The notes: a model not told the origin generated them from the sequence alone. DNA of 64,000 nucleotides from Rhodococcus sp. Z13 (GCF_025837095.1 NZ_CP107551.1:806001-870000); one strand, 5' to 3'; shown: positions 25,806 to 35,970, counted from the first letter of the stretch. A program made the numbers and translations.

Positions 25806-27317
25806 TCATTCCCGTAGGTCCGGAACCCCGAGCCGGCGGTACCGCTCGAGGCGCCTGCGGTACCGCAGGTCGTCGGGTTCGTCGGCCAGTGCGACGAGTT
25901 CCCGCGCCACCGCCGCGCCGACCCGCTTGACGAACCCCACCGGCTCCGCTGCGGCGTCGGGCAGCTCCGGGACCACCGCGTCGACGATGCCGTCGCGCAG
26001 CAGGTCGCGGGAGCGGATGCCCTGGTCCTCGGCCATGCGCGGGGCGTGGGTGGTGTCGCGGTGCACGATTGCGCTGGCGCCCTCGGGCGGCAGGGGCGCA
26101 AGCCAGCCGTGCTGTGCGCACAGCACCCGGTCGGCGGGCAGCAGCGCCAGCGCCCCACCGCCGGTACCCTGCCCGAGCAGCACCGACACCGTCGGGGTCG
26201 GCAGGGTCACGAGGTCGGCGAGGCACCGGGCGATCTCCGGGGCGAGACCGCGTTCCTCGGCCTCCTTCGACAGGGCCGCGCCGAGGGTGTCGATGACGAG
26301 CACGAGCGGCAGCCGCAGTTCGTCGGCCAGGCGCATGGCGCGACGGGCCTCGCGCAGCGCGCCGGGCCCCATCGTCTGCTCGGGCGACTGGCCGGACCGG
26401 TCCTGCCCGAACATCACACACGACACCCCGCGGAAGCGGGCGAGGGACAGCATCACGGTGCGGTCCGACTCTCCCTGCCCCGTTCCCGACAGCGGCACCT
26501 GCGCCGACGCCGCGTGCCGCAGCAGCTGCCGGATACCCGGCCGTTCACGGCGGCGGCTGAGCATCACCGACTGCCAGGCGGGGATGTCGGGCACGTCCGC
26601 GGGATCGGTGACCGCGGGGCTCGTGCTGATGTCGGGGCGGTTCGGTTCGACGAGCACCCGCAGCAGCCGGTGCACCACCTGCCGCACGCCCTCGAGGGGG
26701 ATGATCCCGTCGATCACACCGTTGCGGTAGAGGTTCTCGGCGGTCTGGACGCCCTCGGGGAACGGCTCGTTGTACAGGGCCCGGTAGACGCGCGGGCCGA
26801 GGAACCCGACGAGCGCGCCGGGTTCGGCGGCGGTGACGTGCCCGAGCGAACCCCACGACGCGAACACCCCGCCCGTCGTCGGGTTGCGCAGGTACACGAG
26901 ATAACCGAGGTGTGCGGCCTTGTGGGCGGCGACCGCCGCGGCGATCTTGACCATCTGCACGAAGGCGAGCGTGCCCTCCTGCATGCGGGTGCCCCCGGAG
27001 GTGGGGGAGGCGAGCAGCGGCAGTCCCTCGGCGGTCGCGCGTTCGACGGCGGTGACGATCCGTTCGGCGGCGGCCACCCCGATCGACCCTGCGAGGAAGG
27101 AGAATTCGCACACGATCAGGGCGATGCGCCGGCCGTGCACGGTGCCGACGCCGGTGAGGACGGACTCGTCGACCCCGGACTTCTCGGCGGCCCGCTGCAG
27201 GTCGGCGCGATAGCTCTCCCCGGCGCCGACGTCGATGGGCGGGACGTCCCAGGAGACGAAGCTGCCCGGGTCGAGCACGTTGTCGATGAACTCCTGCGCC
27301 GAAATCTTCCCGGCCAC
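25806..27317 (-). CDS. accD3: Fused acyl-CoA carboxyltransferase (AccD3 type)
   Basis: Protein of 503 aa with both carboxyltransferase halves, beta-like N-terminal and alpha-like C-terminal, fused in one chain. ASPTSGGTRMQEGTLAFVQM and GGVFASWGSLGHVTAAEPGA define the first half; VIDTLGAALSKEAEERGLAPEIARCL and LGQGTGGGALALLPADRVL the second. It transfers carboxyl from biotin to acyl-CoA; its biotinylated partner is not encoded here. It matches M. tuberculosis AccD3 (Rv0904c) by sequence type and by its neighbour echA6. ATG start with GGAGGCAAC-type ribosome site. Confidence 0.88.
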   Translation of the reverse strand: MAGKISAQEFIDNVLDPGSFVSWDVPPIDVGAGESYRADLQRAAEKSGVDESVLTGVGTVHGRRIALIVCEFSFLAGSIGVAAAERIVTAVERATAEGLPLLASPTSGGTRMQEGTLAFVQMVKIAAAVAAHKAAHLGYLVYLRNPTTGGVFASWGSLGHVTAAEPGALVGFLGPRVYRALYNEPFPEGVQTAENLYRNGVIDGIIPLEGVRQVVHRLLRVLVEPNRPDISTSPAVTDPADVPDIPAWQSVMLSRRRERPGIRQLLRHAASAQVPLSGTGQGESDRTVMLSLARFRGVSCVMFGQDRSGQSPEQTMGPGALREARRAMRLADELRLPLVLVIDTLGAALSKEAEERGLAPEIARCLADLVTLPTPTVSVLLGQGTGGGALALLPADRVLCAQHGWLAPLPPEGASAIVHRDTTHAPRMAEDQGIRSRDLLRDGIVDAVVPELPDAAAEPVGFVKRVGAAVARELVALADEPDDLRYRRRLERYRRLGVPDLRE

Positions 27318-27370
27318 GTTGCCTCCACCTGTTCTCGTCGTTCGAGGTCAACCTATACCGGCACGAAGAA

Positions 27371-27421
27371 GGGGGAGGATGTGTGTGCTCCGCGGCGGCA
27401 GGAGCGCACACATCCTCCCCC
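27371..27421 (-). terminator. Strong terminator after ABC permease gene
   Basis: Stem of 21 base pairs with one wobble (arms 27371-27391 and 27401-27421) around a nine-base loop. On the minus strand the 3' side continues TTCTTCG. It lies beyond the ABC permease stop and before the accD3 start, so it separates these units. Confidence 0.85.
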
Positions 27422-27430
27422 TCGATCGGG

Positions 27431-27500
27431 CCGCTCAGCGGCCGAGTTGCCGGGGGCCGCTCAGCGGCCGAGCTGCCGGGGGCCGCTCAGCGGCCGAGCG
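27431..27500 (-). repeat. 26-bp tandem repeat over ABC permease stop
   Basis: Copies of CCGCTCAGCGGCCGAG start at 27431, 27457 and 27483, an exact 26-base period. The palindrome CCGCTCAGCGG has TGA at its centre on the minus strand. The copy at 27483 supplies the last codons (Leu-Gly-Arg) and stop of the ABC permease gene; two further copies repeat them downstream. Confidence 0.9.
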
Positions 27501-28680
27501 CTTCCTTCCAGGTGACCGTGCGGCCGATTCGCAGGATCGACCGCTGGTAGATGCGCGCGGCGACCACGCTGAGCACTGCGATCGCGACGAGCATGAGCAC
27601 GATGGTCACGAGGATCTGCATCGGGGTCGCGACCCCGGCAGCGATGCGCAGCGGCATGAGGATCGCCGAGAACGGCGGGATCCAGCTGAGCGTCGTGCTC
27701 CAGCCCGACTCGGGATCGTCGATCGACGAGAACGCCGCGAAGAACATCACGAGGATGACCATCATGAGCGGGCCGGAGGTGGAGTTGACGTCCTCCTGGC
27801 GCGAAACCATCGATCCCGCAGCGGCGTAGAGCACCGCGAAGAACGTGAAGCCCAGGATGAACCAGCCGAGGGTGCCGGCGAGGACCCCGAGGGCGGTGCC
27901 GGTGATCGTCAGGGTGCCGGTGGCCAGCGACGCCCCGACCCCGACGACGCCGTAGGCGGCGAGCTGCACCAGGCCGACGGCACCGATGCCGAGGATCTTG
28001 CCCCACAGCAGCTGCAGTGGACGCAGGGTGGACAGCAGCAGTTCGACCACCCGCGAGGACTTCTCCTCGACGACACCCATCGCCACGTAGGTGCCGAAGA
28101 GCAGGATCTGCATGTACAGCAGGGCCACCGCGGCGATCGACAGCACCATGCGCTGACCCTGCTCCGGGTCGGGCGGGTCGACGGCTTCGACCACGACCGT
28201 GGCGGAGGAGACCTCGCCGGCGATCTCGGCCGGATCGATCCCGCGCGCGGTCAGCGCCTCGGTCTGGGCCTGCTGCACCACCGCGGCGTCGAGGAGCGCT
28301 TTCACGTCGGTGTCGATGTCGGACTCGGTGACGGCGGTGACGGTGTTCCCGGAGCCGGGGACCAGCGCGACGTCGAGTTCGCCCGCGGCGACGCGGTCGC
28401 GGCCGGTGTCGGCGTCGGGCAGTTCGGAGATCTCGAGCGGTGTGTCGACGGCCTCCCCGAGGGATTCGAGGGTGGCGCTCAGTGCCGGGGCGCCGACCAC
28501 ACCGATGGTGGGCCGCTCCTCGTCGCCGCCGGAGAGCACGGACGCGACCACGATACCGACGACGATCGCGATCAGCACGATCGCGTTGCTGATCAGGAAG
28601 CTCTTCTTCTGGACCTGCGTGACGAATTCGCGGCGGGCGACGAGCGCGATCGCGCGGGTATCGCTCATCGGGGCGCTCAT
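27487..28680 (-). CDS. ABC-2 type exporter permease (NatB-like)
   Basis: Membrane protein of 397 aa of the ABC-2/NatB family. The first helix (FLISNAIVLIAIVVGIVVASVL) is followed by a large extracytoplasmic domain (about residues 50-180) and then five or six helices, with the VVEEKSSRVVELLLSTLRPLQLLWGK cytoplasmic segment typical of NatB permeases. It should form an exporter with the ATPase encoded just upstream; NatAB exports Na+, but related systems export drugs or peptides. The ATG overlaps the ATPase stop (ATGA). Its 3' end is embedded in a tandem repeat. Confidence 0.88.
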   Translation of the reverse strand: MSAPMSDTRAIALVARREFVTQVQKKSFLISNAIVLIAIVVGIVVASVLSGGDEERPTIGVVGAPALSATLESLGEAVDTPLEISELPDADTGRDRVAAGELDVALVPGSGNTVTAVTESDIDTDVKALLDAAVVQQAQTEALTARGIDPAEIAGEVSSATVVVEAVDPPDPEQGQRMVLSIAAVALLYMQILLFGTYVAMGVVEEKSSRVVELLLSTLRPLQLLWGKILGIGAVGLVQLAAYGVVGVGASLATGTLTITGTALGVLAGTLGWFILGFTFFAVLYAAAGSMVSRQEDVNSTSGPLMMVILVMFFAAFSSIDDPESGWSTTLSWIPPFSAILMPLRIAAGVATPMQILVTIVLMLVAIAVLSVVAARIYQRSILRIGRTVTWKEALGR

Positions 28681-29567
28681 GCGGCCACCACCTCTCGGAA
28701 CAGTTCGGTCAGGGACGGTTGCCGCAGCGAGAACTCGTGCACCGGGCCGGTTTCCAGCGCGGCCTTCAGGATCTGCTGGTCGTCGGTGCCGGGAGCGAGG
28801 GTGAGCACGGTACGGTCGCCGTCGTACTCGACGTGGGTGACCCCGGGCAGACCGTGCGCCCACCCGGCGGGTGCCTGCGGGGCGTGGACGACGAGGGTCG
28901 CGTCGCCCCCGGAGCGCAGTTCGTCGACGGTGCCCACCGCCCGCATGCGGCCGGCGGAGATGATGCCGACCCGGTCGCAGAGACGTTGCACGAGATCGAG
29001 CTGGTGGCTCGAGAAGATAACCGGCACACCGTCGTTCGCCTTCTGGAGCAGAACCTCGCTCATGACGTCGACGGCGACGGGGTCGAGGCCGGAGAACGGT
29101 TCGTCGAGGACGAGGACCTTCGGGTCGTGCACGAGCGCCGCGGCCAGCTGGACGCGCTGCTGGTTGCCGAGCGAGAGGGAGTCGACGGTGTCACCGACCC
29201 GTTCGGCGATACCCAGGCGCTCCGTCCACCGTTCCACCGCGTCGTGGGCCTCGGACTTCGAAAGTCCGTGCAGTCGAGCAAGGTAGGTCAGCTGCTTGCC
29301 GACCTTCATCTTCGGGTAGAGACCGCGTTCCTCGGGCATGTACCCGATCGTGCGGCGCACGTCGAGATCGACGGGGCGACCGTCGATCCGCACCTCACCG
29401 GCATCGGCGGCGAGCACCCCGAGCACGATGCGCATCGTGGTGGTCTTCCCGGCACCGTTGCTGCCGACGAAACCGAACAGTTCGCCGGGACGGACCTCGA
29501 AGTTCACCCCGTCGAGGGCGGTCTTGTCGCCGTAGCGTTTGGACAGATTGTCGATGGTGAGGGTCAA
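28677..29567 (-). CDS. ABC exporter ATPase (NatA-like)
   Basis: ATP-binding subunit of 296 aa. Walker A is GSNGAGKTT, the signature is LSLGNQQRVQLAAAL, Walker B is VLVLDEPFSGLD, and the switch His is in SSHQLD. The C-terminal 80 residues are the accessory domain often found in exporters of the NatA/DrrA type. It powers the permease encoded immediately downstream. ATG start. The upstream gene stop is one or two bases away, suggesting a four-gene operon beginning with the XRE regulator at 30373. Confidence 0.92.
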   Translation of the reverse strand: MTLTIDNLSKRYGDKTALDGVNFEVRPGELFGFVGSNGAGKTTTMRIVLGVLAADAGEVRIDGRPVDLDVRRTIGYMPEERGLYPKMKVGKQLTYLARLHGLSKSEAHDAVERWTERLGIAERVGDTVDSLSLGNQQRVQLAAALVHDPKVLVLDEPFSGLDPVAVDVMSEVLLQKANDGVPVIFSSHQLDLVQRLCDRVGIISAGRMRAVGTVDELRSGGDATLVVHAPQAPAGWAHGLPGVTHVEYDGDRTVLTLAPGTDDQQILKAALETGPVHEFSLRQPSLTELFREVVAA

Positions 29568-29568
29568 G

Positions 29569-30099
29569 TCACTCCTCGGGGTCGTCGTCGGGTCGGGTCC
29601 AGGCGAGCAGAACGGCGGGCAGGCAGCCGCTGAACAGCAGTGCGGCGAGTGCGAATCCGCCCATCGAGTACGCGAGCGCGCGATGGTCGAGGGAGTCGAG
29701 CGTGGCGCCGAAGATCAGGGCGAAGACGGGGATCAGCAGCAGCGTCTGGGCCACCGACATCCCGATCGAGCGTGCGCTGTTCCGTTCGGCGATCTCGCGT
29801 TCGTCGAGGGCGTGGCGCGGGGCGTCGGACTGGCGGCCGGTGACGATCTGCAGGCACGTCCAGGTGGGCAGGAAGATCAGCGTGACCGGAAGCCAGGCGA
29901 TCACCGCCCATTTCGTGAAGTACGACGCGATCGCCACGACGAACATCGCGGCGAGGAGGGTGATCACGCTGCCGGCGAGGATGCGGCGACGATGCTGTGT
30001 GCGCCAGCCGGGCAGCCAGCGGGAGGAGAGCTTCTCGTTCTCGAGGAACCGGCGGGTGCGGTAGGCCTCGTAGCGGTCGATCAACGAGGAGGTGGACAC
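29569..30099 (-). CDS. Membrane protein partnered with XRE regulator
   Basis: Protein of 176 aa with four hydrophobic helices arranged in pairs (ILAGSVITLLAAMFVVAIASYF, WAVIAWLPVTLIFLPTWTCL, SIGMSVAQTLLLIPVFALIF and GGFALAALLFSGCLPAVLLAW) and a charged loop between. I cannot name the family. Small XRE regulators of this kind are often paired with such membrane proteins. GTG at 30099 with GGAGG about seven bases upstream, one base after the regulator stop. It precedes the ABC ATPase by one base. Confidence 0.75.
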   Translation of the reverse strand: MSTSSLIDRYEAYRTRRFLENEKLSSRWLPGWRTQHRRRILAGSVITLLAAMFVVAIASYFTKWAVIAWLPVTLIFLPTWTCLQIVTGRQSDAPRHALDEREIAERNSARSIGMSVAQTLLLIPVFALIFGATLDSLDHRALAYSMGGFALAALLFSGCLPAVLLAWTRPDDDPEE

Positions 30100-30100
30100 G

Positions 30101-30373
30101 TCAGGCCTCCTTCCGGGGTCTGTAGAGCTCGGTCGACAGCGGCGTGAACTCGGTGCGCGAGAAGACGGCCTCGACCGGCAGCCCGAACACGTCGCAGATG
30201 CGGAACGCGAGGTCCAGGCTGGGGTAGTGGTCGCCGCGTTCCAGTGCACCGACGGTCTGCGGGTTCACCCCGATGAGCTCGGCCAGCTGTGCGCGACTCA
30301 TGCCGCGTTCCGTGCGGAGGACGCGGATGCGGTTGTAGATGGGAAGGGTTTCCCCACGGCGAACCGGACTCAT
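30101..30373 (-). CDS. XRE-family transcriptional regulator
   Basis: Small regulator of 90 aa, essentially one helix-turn-helix of the XRE/Cro type: IRVLRTERGMSRAQLAELIGVNPQTVGALERGDHYPSLDLAFRICDVFGLPVEAVFS. It most likely controls its own operon with the membrane protein and the ABC exporter. The ATG at 30373 was chosen over an upstream TTG at 30397 because a TTGACA -35 and AACAAT -10 with a 17-base gap place transcription start at that ATG. The message is then leaderless and the TTG would lie inside the promoter. Confidence 0.88.
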   Translation of the reverse strand: MSPVRRGETLPIYNRIRVLRTERGMSRAQLAELIGVNPQTVGALERGDHYPSLDLAFRICDVFGLPVEAVFSRTEFTPLSTELYRPRKEA

Positions 30374-30375
30374 GA

Positions 30376-30408
30376 ACAAATTGTTGTAAAAACCCAACGA
30401 TTTGTCAA
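30376..30408 (-). promoter_or_regulatory. Promoter and operator of XRE operon
   Basis: On the minus strand TTGACA (30408-30403) and AACAAT (30385-30380) are 17 bases apart, with the ATG six bases past the -10. An inverted repeat (ACAAATTGTTG at 30376-30386 and CAACGATTTGT at 30395-30405, one mismatch) spans from the -35 to beyond the -10. A regulator bound here would block RNA polymerase. Confidence 0.7.
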
Positions 30409-30442
30409 TGGAAGGGAACGGAGAGCCGGTTGCCGGGAACGG

Positions 30443-30826
30443 TCAGCTCGGATCGAAACCGCGCAGCCGATCCATCTCCCGCCGTTCCTTCTTCGTCGGA
30501 CGACCCGCACCGCGGTCGCGGCGCGGCACCGCCGCGAGAACCTCCTTCGGCGGCGGGGGCGGGCTGTGGTCGACGTAGGCGGTCGCCGCGATCGGCGCAC
30601 CGACCCGCTTGTTCACGAGCTGGGTGACCTCGACGATCTTCTCGATGCCGTGGGGACCGTGCGCCCGGATCCGCACCTCGGCGCCGATGGTCACCGGCGT
30701 CGACGGCTTCGCGGTCACTCCGTCGACGCGCACGTGCCCGGCGCGGCACGCACTCGCCGCCGCCGAACGGGTCTTGAACAACCGCACCGACCACGTCCAG
30801 CTGTCCACACGGACGCTTCCACCCAT
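30443..30826 (-). CDS. S4-domain RNA-binding protein (Hsp15-like)
   Basis: Protein of 127 aa with an N-terminal S4 RNA-binding domain: RVDSWTWSVRLFKTRSAAASACRAGHVRVDG is the S4 core. It is followed by a proline stretch and a basic tail (RPTKKERREMDRLRGF). Hsp15 members bind stalled 50S subunits carrying peptidyl-tRNA. Its ATG directly follows the stop of the ABC-F gene, so the two are probably co-expressed; both types act on ribosomes. Confidence 0.85.
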   Translation of the reverse strand: MGGSVRVDSWTWSVRLFKTRSAAASACRAGHVRVDGVTAKPSTPVTIGAEVRIRAHGPHGIEKIVEVTQLVNKRVGAPIAATAYVDHSPPPPPKEVLAAVPRRDRGAGRPTKKERREMDRLRGFDPS

Positions 30827-32464
<1,638 letters not shown>

Positions 32465-32522
32465 GGATCCGAGTATCCCGGTCGTGGCGGACCGGCCGTC
32501 CGCCACGGGTCGGTATCGACGC

Positions 32523-33599
32523 TCAGCGGGCCGGGCCGTCGTCGAGAACGACCGAGGTGGAATGCTTCTCGCCCGCCTCCGTGACCCACTCGATCGCCAC
32601 GGCGTCTCCCGGCCGGTGGCGCATCAGCAGCTCCTCCAGGTCCGCGATCGAGGTGACCGGTTGCCCGTCGAAGGTCACCACCACGTCGCCGATGTCGAGT
32701 CCGGCGCGGTAGGCGGGACTGCCGTAGGACACCCACAGGATCTCTGCGCCCGGGTCGCGGCCGTTCCCGCGCGAGGTCACCACGCTCGCACCGAGCCGCG
32801 GGGTGGGGCCGACGTGTACCGACCCGCCGCTCACCCCGGACCGCACCTGCTCGACCACGGCCATCGCCTCGGTGATCGGCACCGCGTACGACTCGGGGGT
32901 GCTGTCGACCGGGGTGGCGTCCTCACGGTGGACGGCACCGGCGGTGTTGATCCCGACGACGACGCCGTACTCGTCGACCAGCGGTCCACCCGAGTCGCCC
33001 GGCCGGATCGGGGCGTCCGTCTGCACCATCCCCGTGAGACGGTGGCGGGAGCCGTCCGTGGCGTCGCGCACCACGACGTTGCGGTCGAAGGCGACGATGC
33101 TGCCCGGGGTCGCGACGACCACCCCACCGCCCTGCGAGTTGCCGAACGCGGTGACCCGCGTGCCCACCGGGGGCAGTTCGTCGGCGATCGGCGCGACCGG
33201 CAGATCGTTCGCCGCGCCGAGATGCAGAACGGCGAGGTCGCGGGTGCTGTCGTAGCCGAGGACCTCGACGTCGTGGATCAGCCCGGTCGCGACGCTGACC
33301 GCGGTGATCTCGGTGGCGCCGCTGACCACGTGATGGTTGGTCAGGACCGTGCCGTCGGAGGTGAGCACGATCCCGGTGCCGGTGACCCCGGTCCAGCCGG
33401 AGGACGCGTCGATCGTCACCACGACGGGCAGGGTGTGCGCGGCGAGTTCCTCCGCAGTCAACGGTGGGGGTGGGGGAGGTGCCTCCGGAGCGGGCGGAGG
33501 TGGGGGCAGTGCGACGTCGACCGTGGCCGGGGCGGACACGAGCAGACCGGCGGCCGCGGTCACCACGACCAGCAGAACCGATCCGGCACGTCGCCTCAC
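32523..33599 (-). CDS. Secreted S1C (HtrA/DegP-like) serine protease
   Basis: Protein of 358 aa. An N-terminal signal peptide (MRRRAGSVLLVVVTAAAGLLVSA) is followed by a proline-rich linker. The trypsin-like domain carries His in TNHHVV, Asp in DSTRDLAVL and Ser in GDSGGPL. A C-terminal PDZ domain follows (AYRAGLDIGDVVVTFDGQPV). It is exported and probably acts in cell-envelope quality control. The GTG start overlaps the stop of the FAD monooxygenase gene by four bases. Confidence 0.9.
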   Translation of the reverse strand: MRRRAGSVLLVVVTAAAGLLVSAPATVDVALPPPPPAPEAPPPPPPLTAEELAAHTLPVVVTIDASSGWTGVTGTGIVLTSDGTVLTNHHVVSGATEITAVSVATGLIHDVEVLGYDSTRDLAVLHLGAANDLPVAPIADELPPVGTRVTAFGNSQGGGVVVATPGSIVAFDRNVVVRDATDGSRHRLTGMVQTDAPIRPGDSGGPLVDEYGVVVGINTAGAVHREDATPVDSTPESYAVPITEAMAVVEQVRSGVSGGSVHVGPTPRLGASVVTSRGNGRDPGAEILWVSYGSPAYRAGLDIGDVVVTFDGQPVTSIADLEELLMRHRPGDAVAIEWVTEAGEKHSTSVVLDDGPAR

Positions 33600-34693
33600 C
33601 GCGTCGCACCCTCCTCGCGCAGATGGTCGAGAAGTTCGCGCGCGGCGGCACGGCCGGCACGGTTGGCGCCGATGGTGGACGACGACGGCCCGTAACCGAC
33701 GAGGTGGATCCGCGGATCCTTCCCGACCTGTGTGGCGAGACGGCCGGTCATCGTGATGCCGCCCCCGGGATTACGCAGGTTCAGCGGAGCGAGATGGTCG
33801 AGGGAACTGCGAAAACCGGTGCACCACAGGATGACGTCGACATCGAGGGTGGTGCCGTCGGCCCACCGCACGCCGGTCTCGGTGATCTCCGAGAACATCG
33901 GGTGCCGGTCGAGGACGCCGCGTTCCCGGGCGGCGCGCAGGGCCGGGGTCAGGGGAAGCCCGGTGACGGACACGACCGAGCCCGGCGGCAGTCCGCGCCG
34001 CACCCGGTCCTCGACGCGGGCGACGGCGGAGTGACCCAGCTCCGCAGTGAAAGGCTCGTTGCTCCAACGTGGTTCGGACCTCGTCACCCAGGTGGTCTCG
34101 GTGACGCGGGAGATCTCGTCGAGCAGCTGCACCGCCGAGATGCCACCGCCGACGACGAGGACGTGCTGCCCGGCGAACTCGTCGGCCGTGCGGTAGTCCT
34201 TGGTGTGCAACTGCCGTCCGGTGAACCGCGCGACGCCCGGATACCACGGCACGAAGGGGCGTTCCCAGGTTCCGGTGGCGTTGATGATCCCGCGCGCGGC
34301 GTAGACCGCCGTGTCGGTCTCCACCCGCAGGTGGTCGCCGCGGTCGCACACCACCCGGACGGTCGCCGGGCGGTGCACGGGCAGCTCGAACCGTTTCTCG
34401 TAGGCGGCGTAGTACTCGGGTACCGCGGAGGCGGCGGGCACCTGCCCGGCGGAGGTGTCCACCACCTCGGCGAAGGCGAGGCCCGGCAGGTCGTGCACGC
34501 CGTTGACGGTGCTCAGCGTCAGGGAGGGCCAGCGGTGCTGCCAGGCGCCGCCGGGCCCGAACGACCGGTCGAGGACGACGAATCCGGTCTCGCGGGCGAC
34601 TCCGAAGCGGGTGAGGAAATAGGCGGCGGACAGTCCGGCCTGCCCCCCGCCGATGACGACGACGTCCACGGGTGTTCCGTCGATCCGTGACAC
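33596..34693 (-). CDS. FAD-dependent monooxygenase-like protein
   Basis: Protein of 365 aa with two nucleotide-binding folds. The FAD site is GGGQAG at about 15-20, the NADPH site is VLVVGGGISAVQLL near 158, and FTGRQLHTKDYR matches the FMO/BVMO fingerprint FXGXXXHXXXY in relaxed form. It probably oxygenates a nitrogen, sulphur or ketone substrate; the substrate is unknown. The GTG at 34693 has GGGAGG six bases upstream. A longer ATG start 30 bases earlier lacks it. Overlaps the downstream protease gene (GTGA). Confidence 0.83.
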   Translation of the reverse strand: MSRIDGTPVDVVVIGGGQAGLSAAYFLTRFGVARETGFVVLDRSFGPGGAWQHRWPSLTLSTVNGVHDLPGLAFAEVVDTSAGQVPAASAVPEYYAAYEKRFELPVHRPATVRVVCDRGDHLRVETDTAVYAARGIINATGTWERPFVPWYPGVARFTGRQLHTKDYRTADEFAGQHVLVVGGGISAVQLLDEISRVTETTWVTRSEPRWSNEPFTAELGHSAVARVEDRVRRGLPPGSVVSVTGLPLTPALRAARERGVLDRHPMFSEITETGVRWADGTTLDVDVILWCTGFRSSLDHLAPLNLRNPGGGITMTGRLATQVGKDPRIHLVGYGPSSSTIGANRAGRAAARELLDHLREEGATR

Positions 34694-34780
34694 GAGCCTC
34701 CCTCTCGCTCCGATGCCTCTCATGATGCCGTGAGCCGGGTGGATGTGCCGCGGAAACGTGGTCGCGGGCCGTAAAATGTG

Positions 34781-34802
34781 ATATCACTTTAATATCGCTT
34801 TG
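34781..34802 (+). promoter_or_regulatory. 11-bp direct repeats before SPFH gene
   Basis: ATATCACTTTA and ATATCGCTTTG lie side by side, one helical turn each, in an unusually AT-rich stretch 18 bases before the SPFH ATG. Ribbon-helix-helix dimers often bind adjacent sites spaced by 10-11 bases, and such a protein is encoded 900 bases downstream. Confidence 0.5.
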
Positions 34803-34820
34803 ATTGCTGGAGGGAAGAAC

Positions 34821-35711
34821 ATGGATGCCGTGAAGTCCCCTGTCACCTCGGAACGCCCCGGGCCGTCGGCGAACGGCTGGGCCGTCCTCGTCGCCGGTCT
34901 CCTCGTCGAAGCAGCCGGGATCGGGCTGATCGCCTGGGGCGCACTGTCCGTGAACGTCCCGCTGATCGTCGCGGGGGCCGTCGCCGTCGTCCTCGCCGGC
35001 GTCGCGCTCATCGGCCTCGTGCTGGTCGAACCCAACGAGGCCCGCGTGCTGCAGCTGCTCGGCAGCTCCTACACCGGCACGCTGCGCGAACCCGGCCTGC
35101 GCTGGATGAACCCCCTCAACACCCGCCGCAAGGTCTCCACGCGCATCCGCAACCACGAGACCGGCAAGGCCAAGGTCAACGACGCCGACGGCAACCCCAT
35201 CGAGATCTCCGCGGTGATCGTGTGGCAGGTCGAGGACACCGCCCGCGCGGTCTTCGACGTCGACGACTTCGAGGAGTTCGTGGAGGTCCAGGCCGAGGCC
35301 GCGGTCCGTCACATCGCCGGCGCATACCCCTACGACGGTGCCCCGGAGGTGATGTCGCTGCGGCAGAACGCCGACGAGATCACCACCAAGCTCACCGCCG
35401 AGGTCCAGGACCGCGTGCAGTCCGCCGGCATCCGTGTCATCGAGACCCGCATCAACCAGCTCGCCTACGCCCCCGAGATCGCCCAGGCGATGCTGCGCCG
35501 CCAGCAGGCCGGCGCCGTCATCGCCGCCCGCGAACAGATCGTCCAGGGCGCCGTCTCGATGGTCGGCACCGCGCTCGAACGCCTCGAGGCCGAGCACACC
35601 ATCGAACTCGACGAGGAACGCAAGGCCGCGATGGTCTCCAACCTGCTCGTCGTACTCTGCGGGGACCAGAGTGCCCAGCCGGTCCTCAACACGGGATCGC
35701 TCTACCAGTAG
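34821..35711 (+). CDS. SPFH (band-7) domain membrane protein
   Basis: Protein of 296 aa. Two N-terminal transmembrane helices (about residues 20-45 and 48-72) are followed by a stomatin/prohibitin-type domain (VLVEPNEARVLQLLGSSYTGTLREPGL, and later VIETRINQLAYAPEIAQAML) and a helical tail. SPFH proteins scaffold membrane microdomains and often associate with proteases. ATG with GGAGGGA seven bases upstream. Followed after 15 bases by a ribbon-helix-helix gene; the pair is probably one operon. Confidence 0.88.
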   Translation: MDAVKSPVTSERPGPSANGWAVLVAGLLVEAAGIGLIAWGALSVNVPLIVAGAVAVVLAGVALIGLVLVEPNEARVLQLLGSSYTGTLREPGLRWMNPLNTRRKVSTRIRNHETGKAKVNDADGNPIEISAVIVWQVEDTARAVFDVDDFEEFVEVQAEAAVRHIAGAYPYDGAPEVMSLRQNADEITTKLTAEVQDRVQSAGIRVIETRINQLAYAPEIAQAMLRRQQAGAVIAAREQIVQGAVSMVGTALERLEAEHTIELDEERKAAMVSNLLVVLCGDQSAQPVLNTGSLYQ

Positions 35712-35726
35712 CAGGGATCATGCGGC

Positions 35727-35936
35727 ATGCCCGAACGTAAGAAGGTGCTGCTGCGCCTCGACCCGGCGGTCCACGATGCGCTCGCGCGGTGGGCCGCCGA
35801 CGAGTTGCGCAGCACCAACGCGCAGATCGAGTTCCTGCTCCGGCGCGCCCTCACCGACGCCGGCAGGATGCCCCGCGACGCCGCGCGCATGCGGAAGCCG
35901 GGCCGGCCACCCAAGGACGCCGGCGGCGAGGAGTGA
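35727..35936 (+). CDS. Ribbon-helix-helix DNA-binding protein (Arc-like)
   Basis: Small protein of 69 aa. KKVLLRLDPAVHDALARWAADELRSTNAQIEFLLRRAL is an Arc/MetJ-type ribbon-helix-helix: one beta-strand and two helices that dimerise to read the major groove. A basic disordered tail follows. It likely represses the SPFH operon via the direct repeats at 34781-34802. It resembles an antitoxin in size and fold, but no toxin-like partner was found. Confidence 0.8.
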   Translation: MPERKKVLLRLDPAVHDALARWAADELRSTNAQIEFLLRRALTDAGRMPRDAARMRKPGRPPKDAGGEE

Positions 35937-35970
35937 ACTTCACCGTCGTGGCTCCACCGAAATCGGAACC

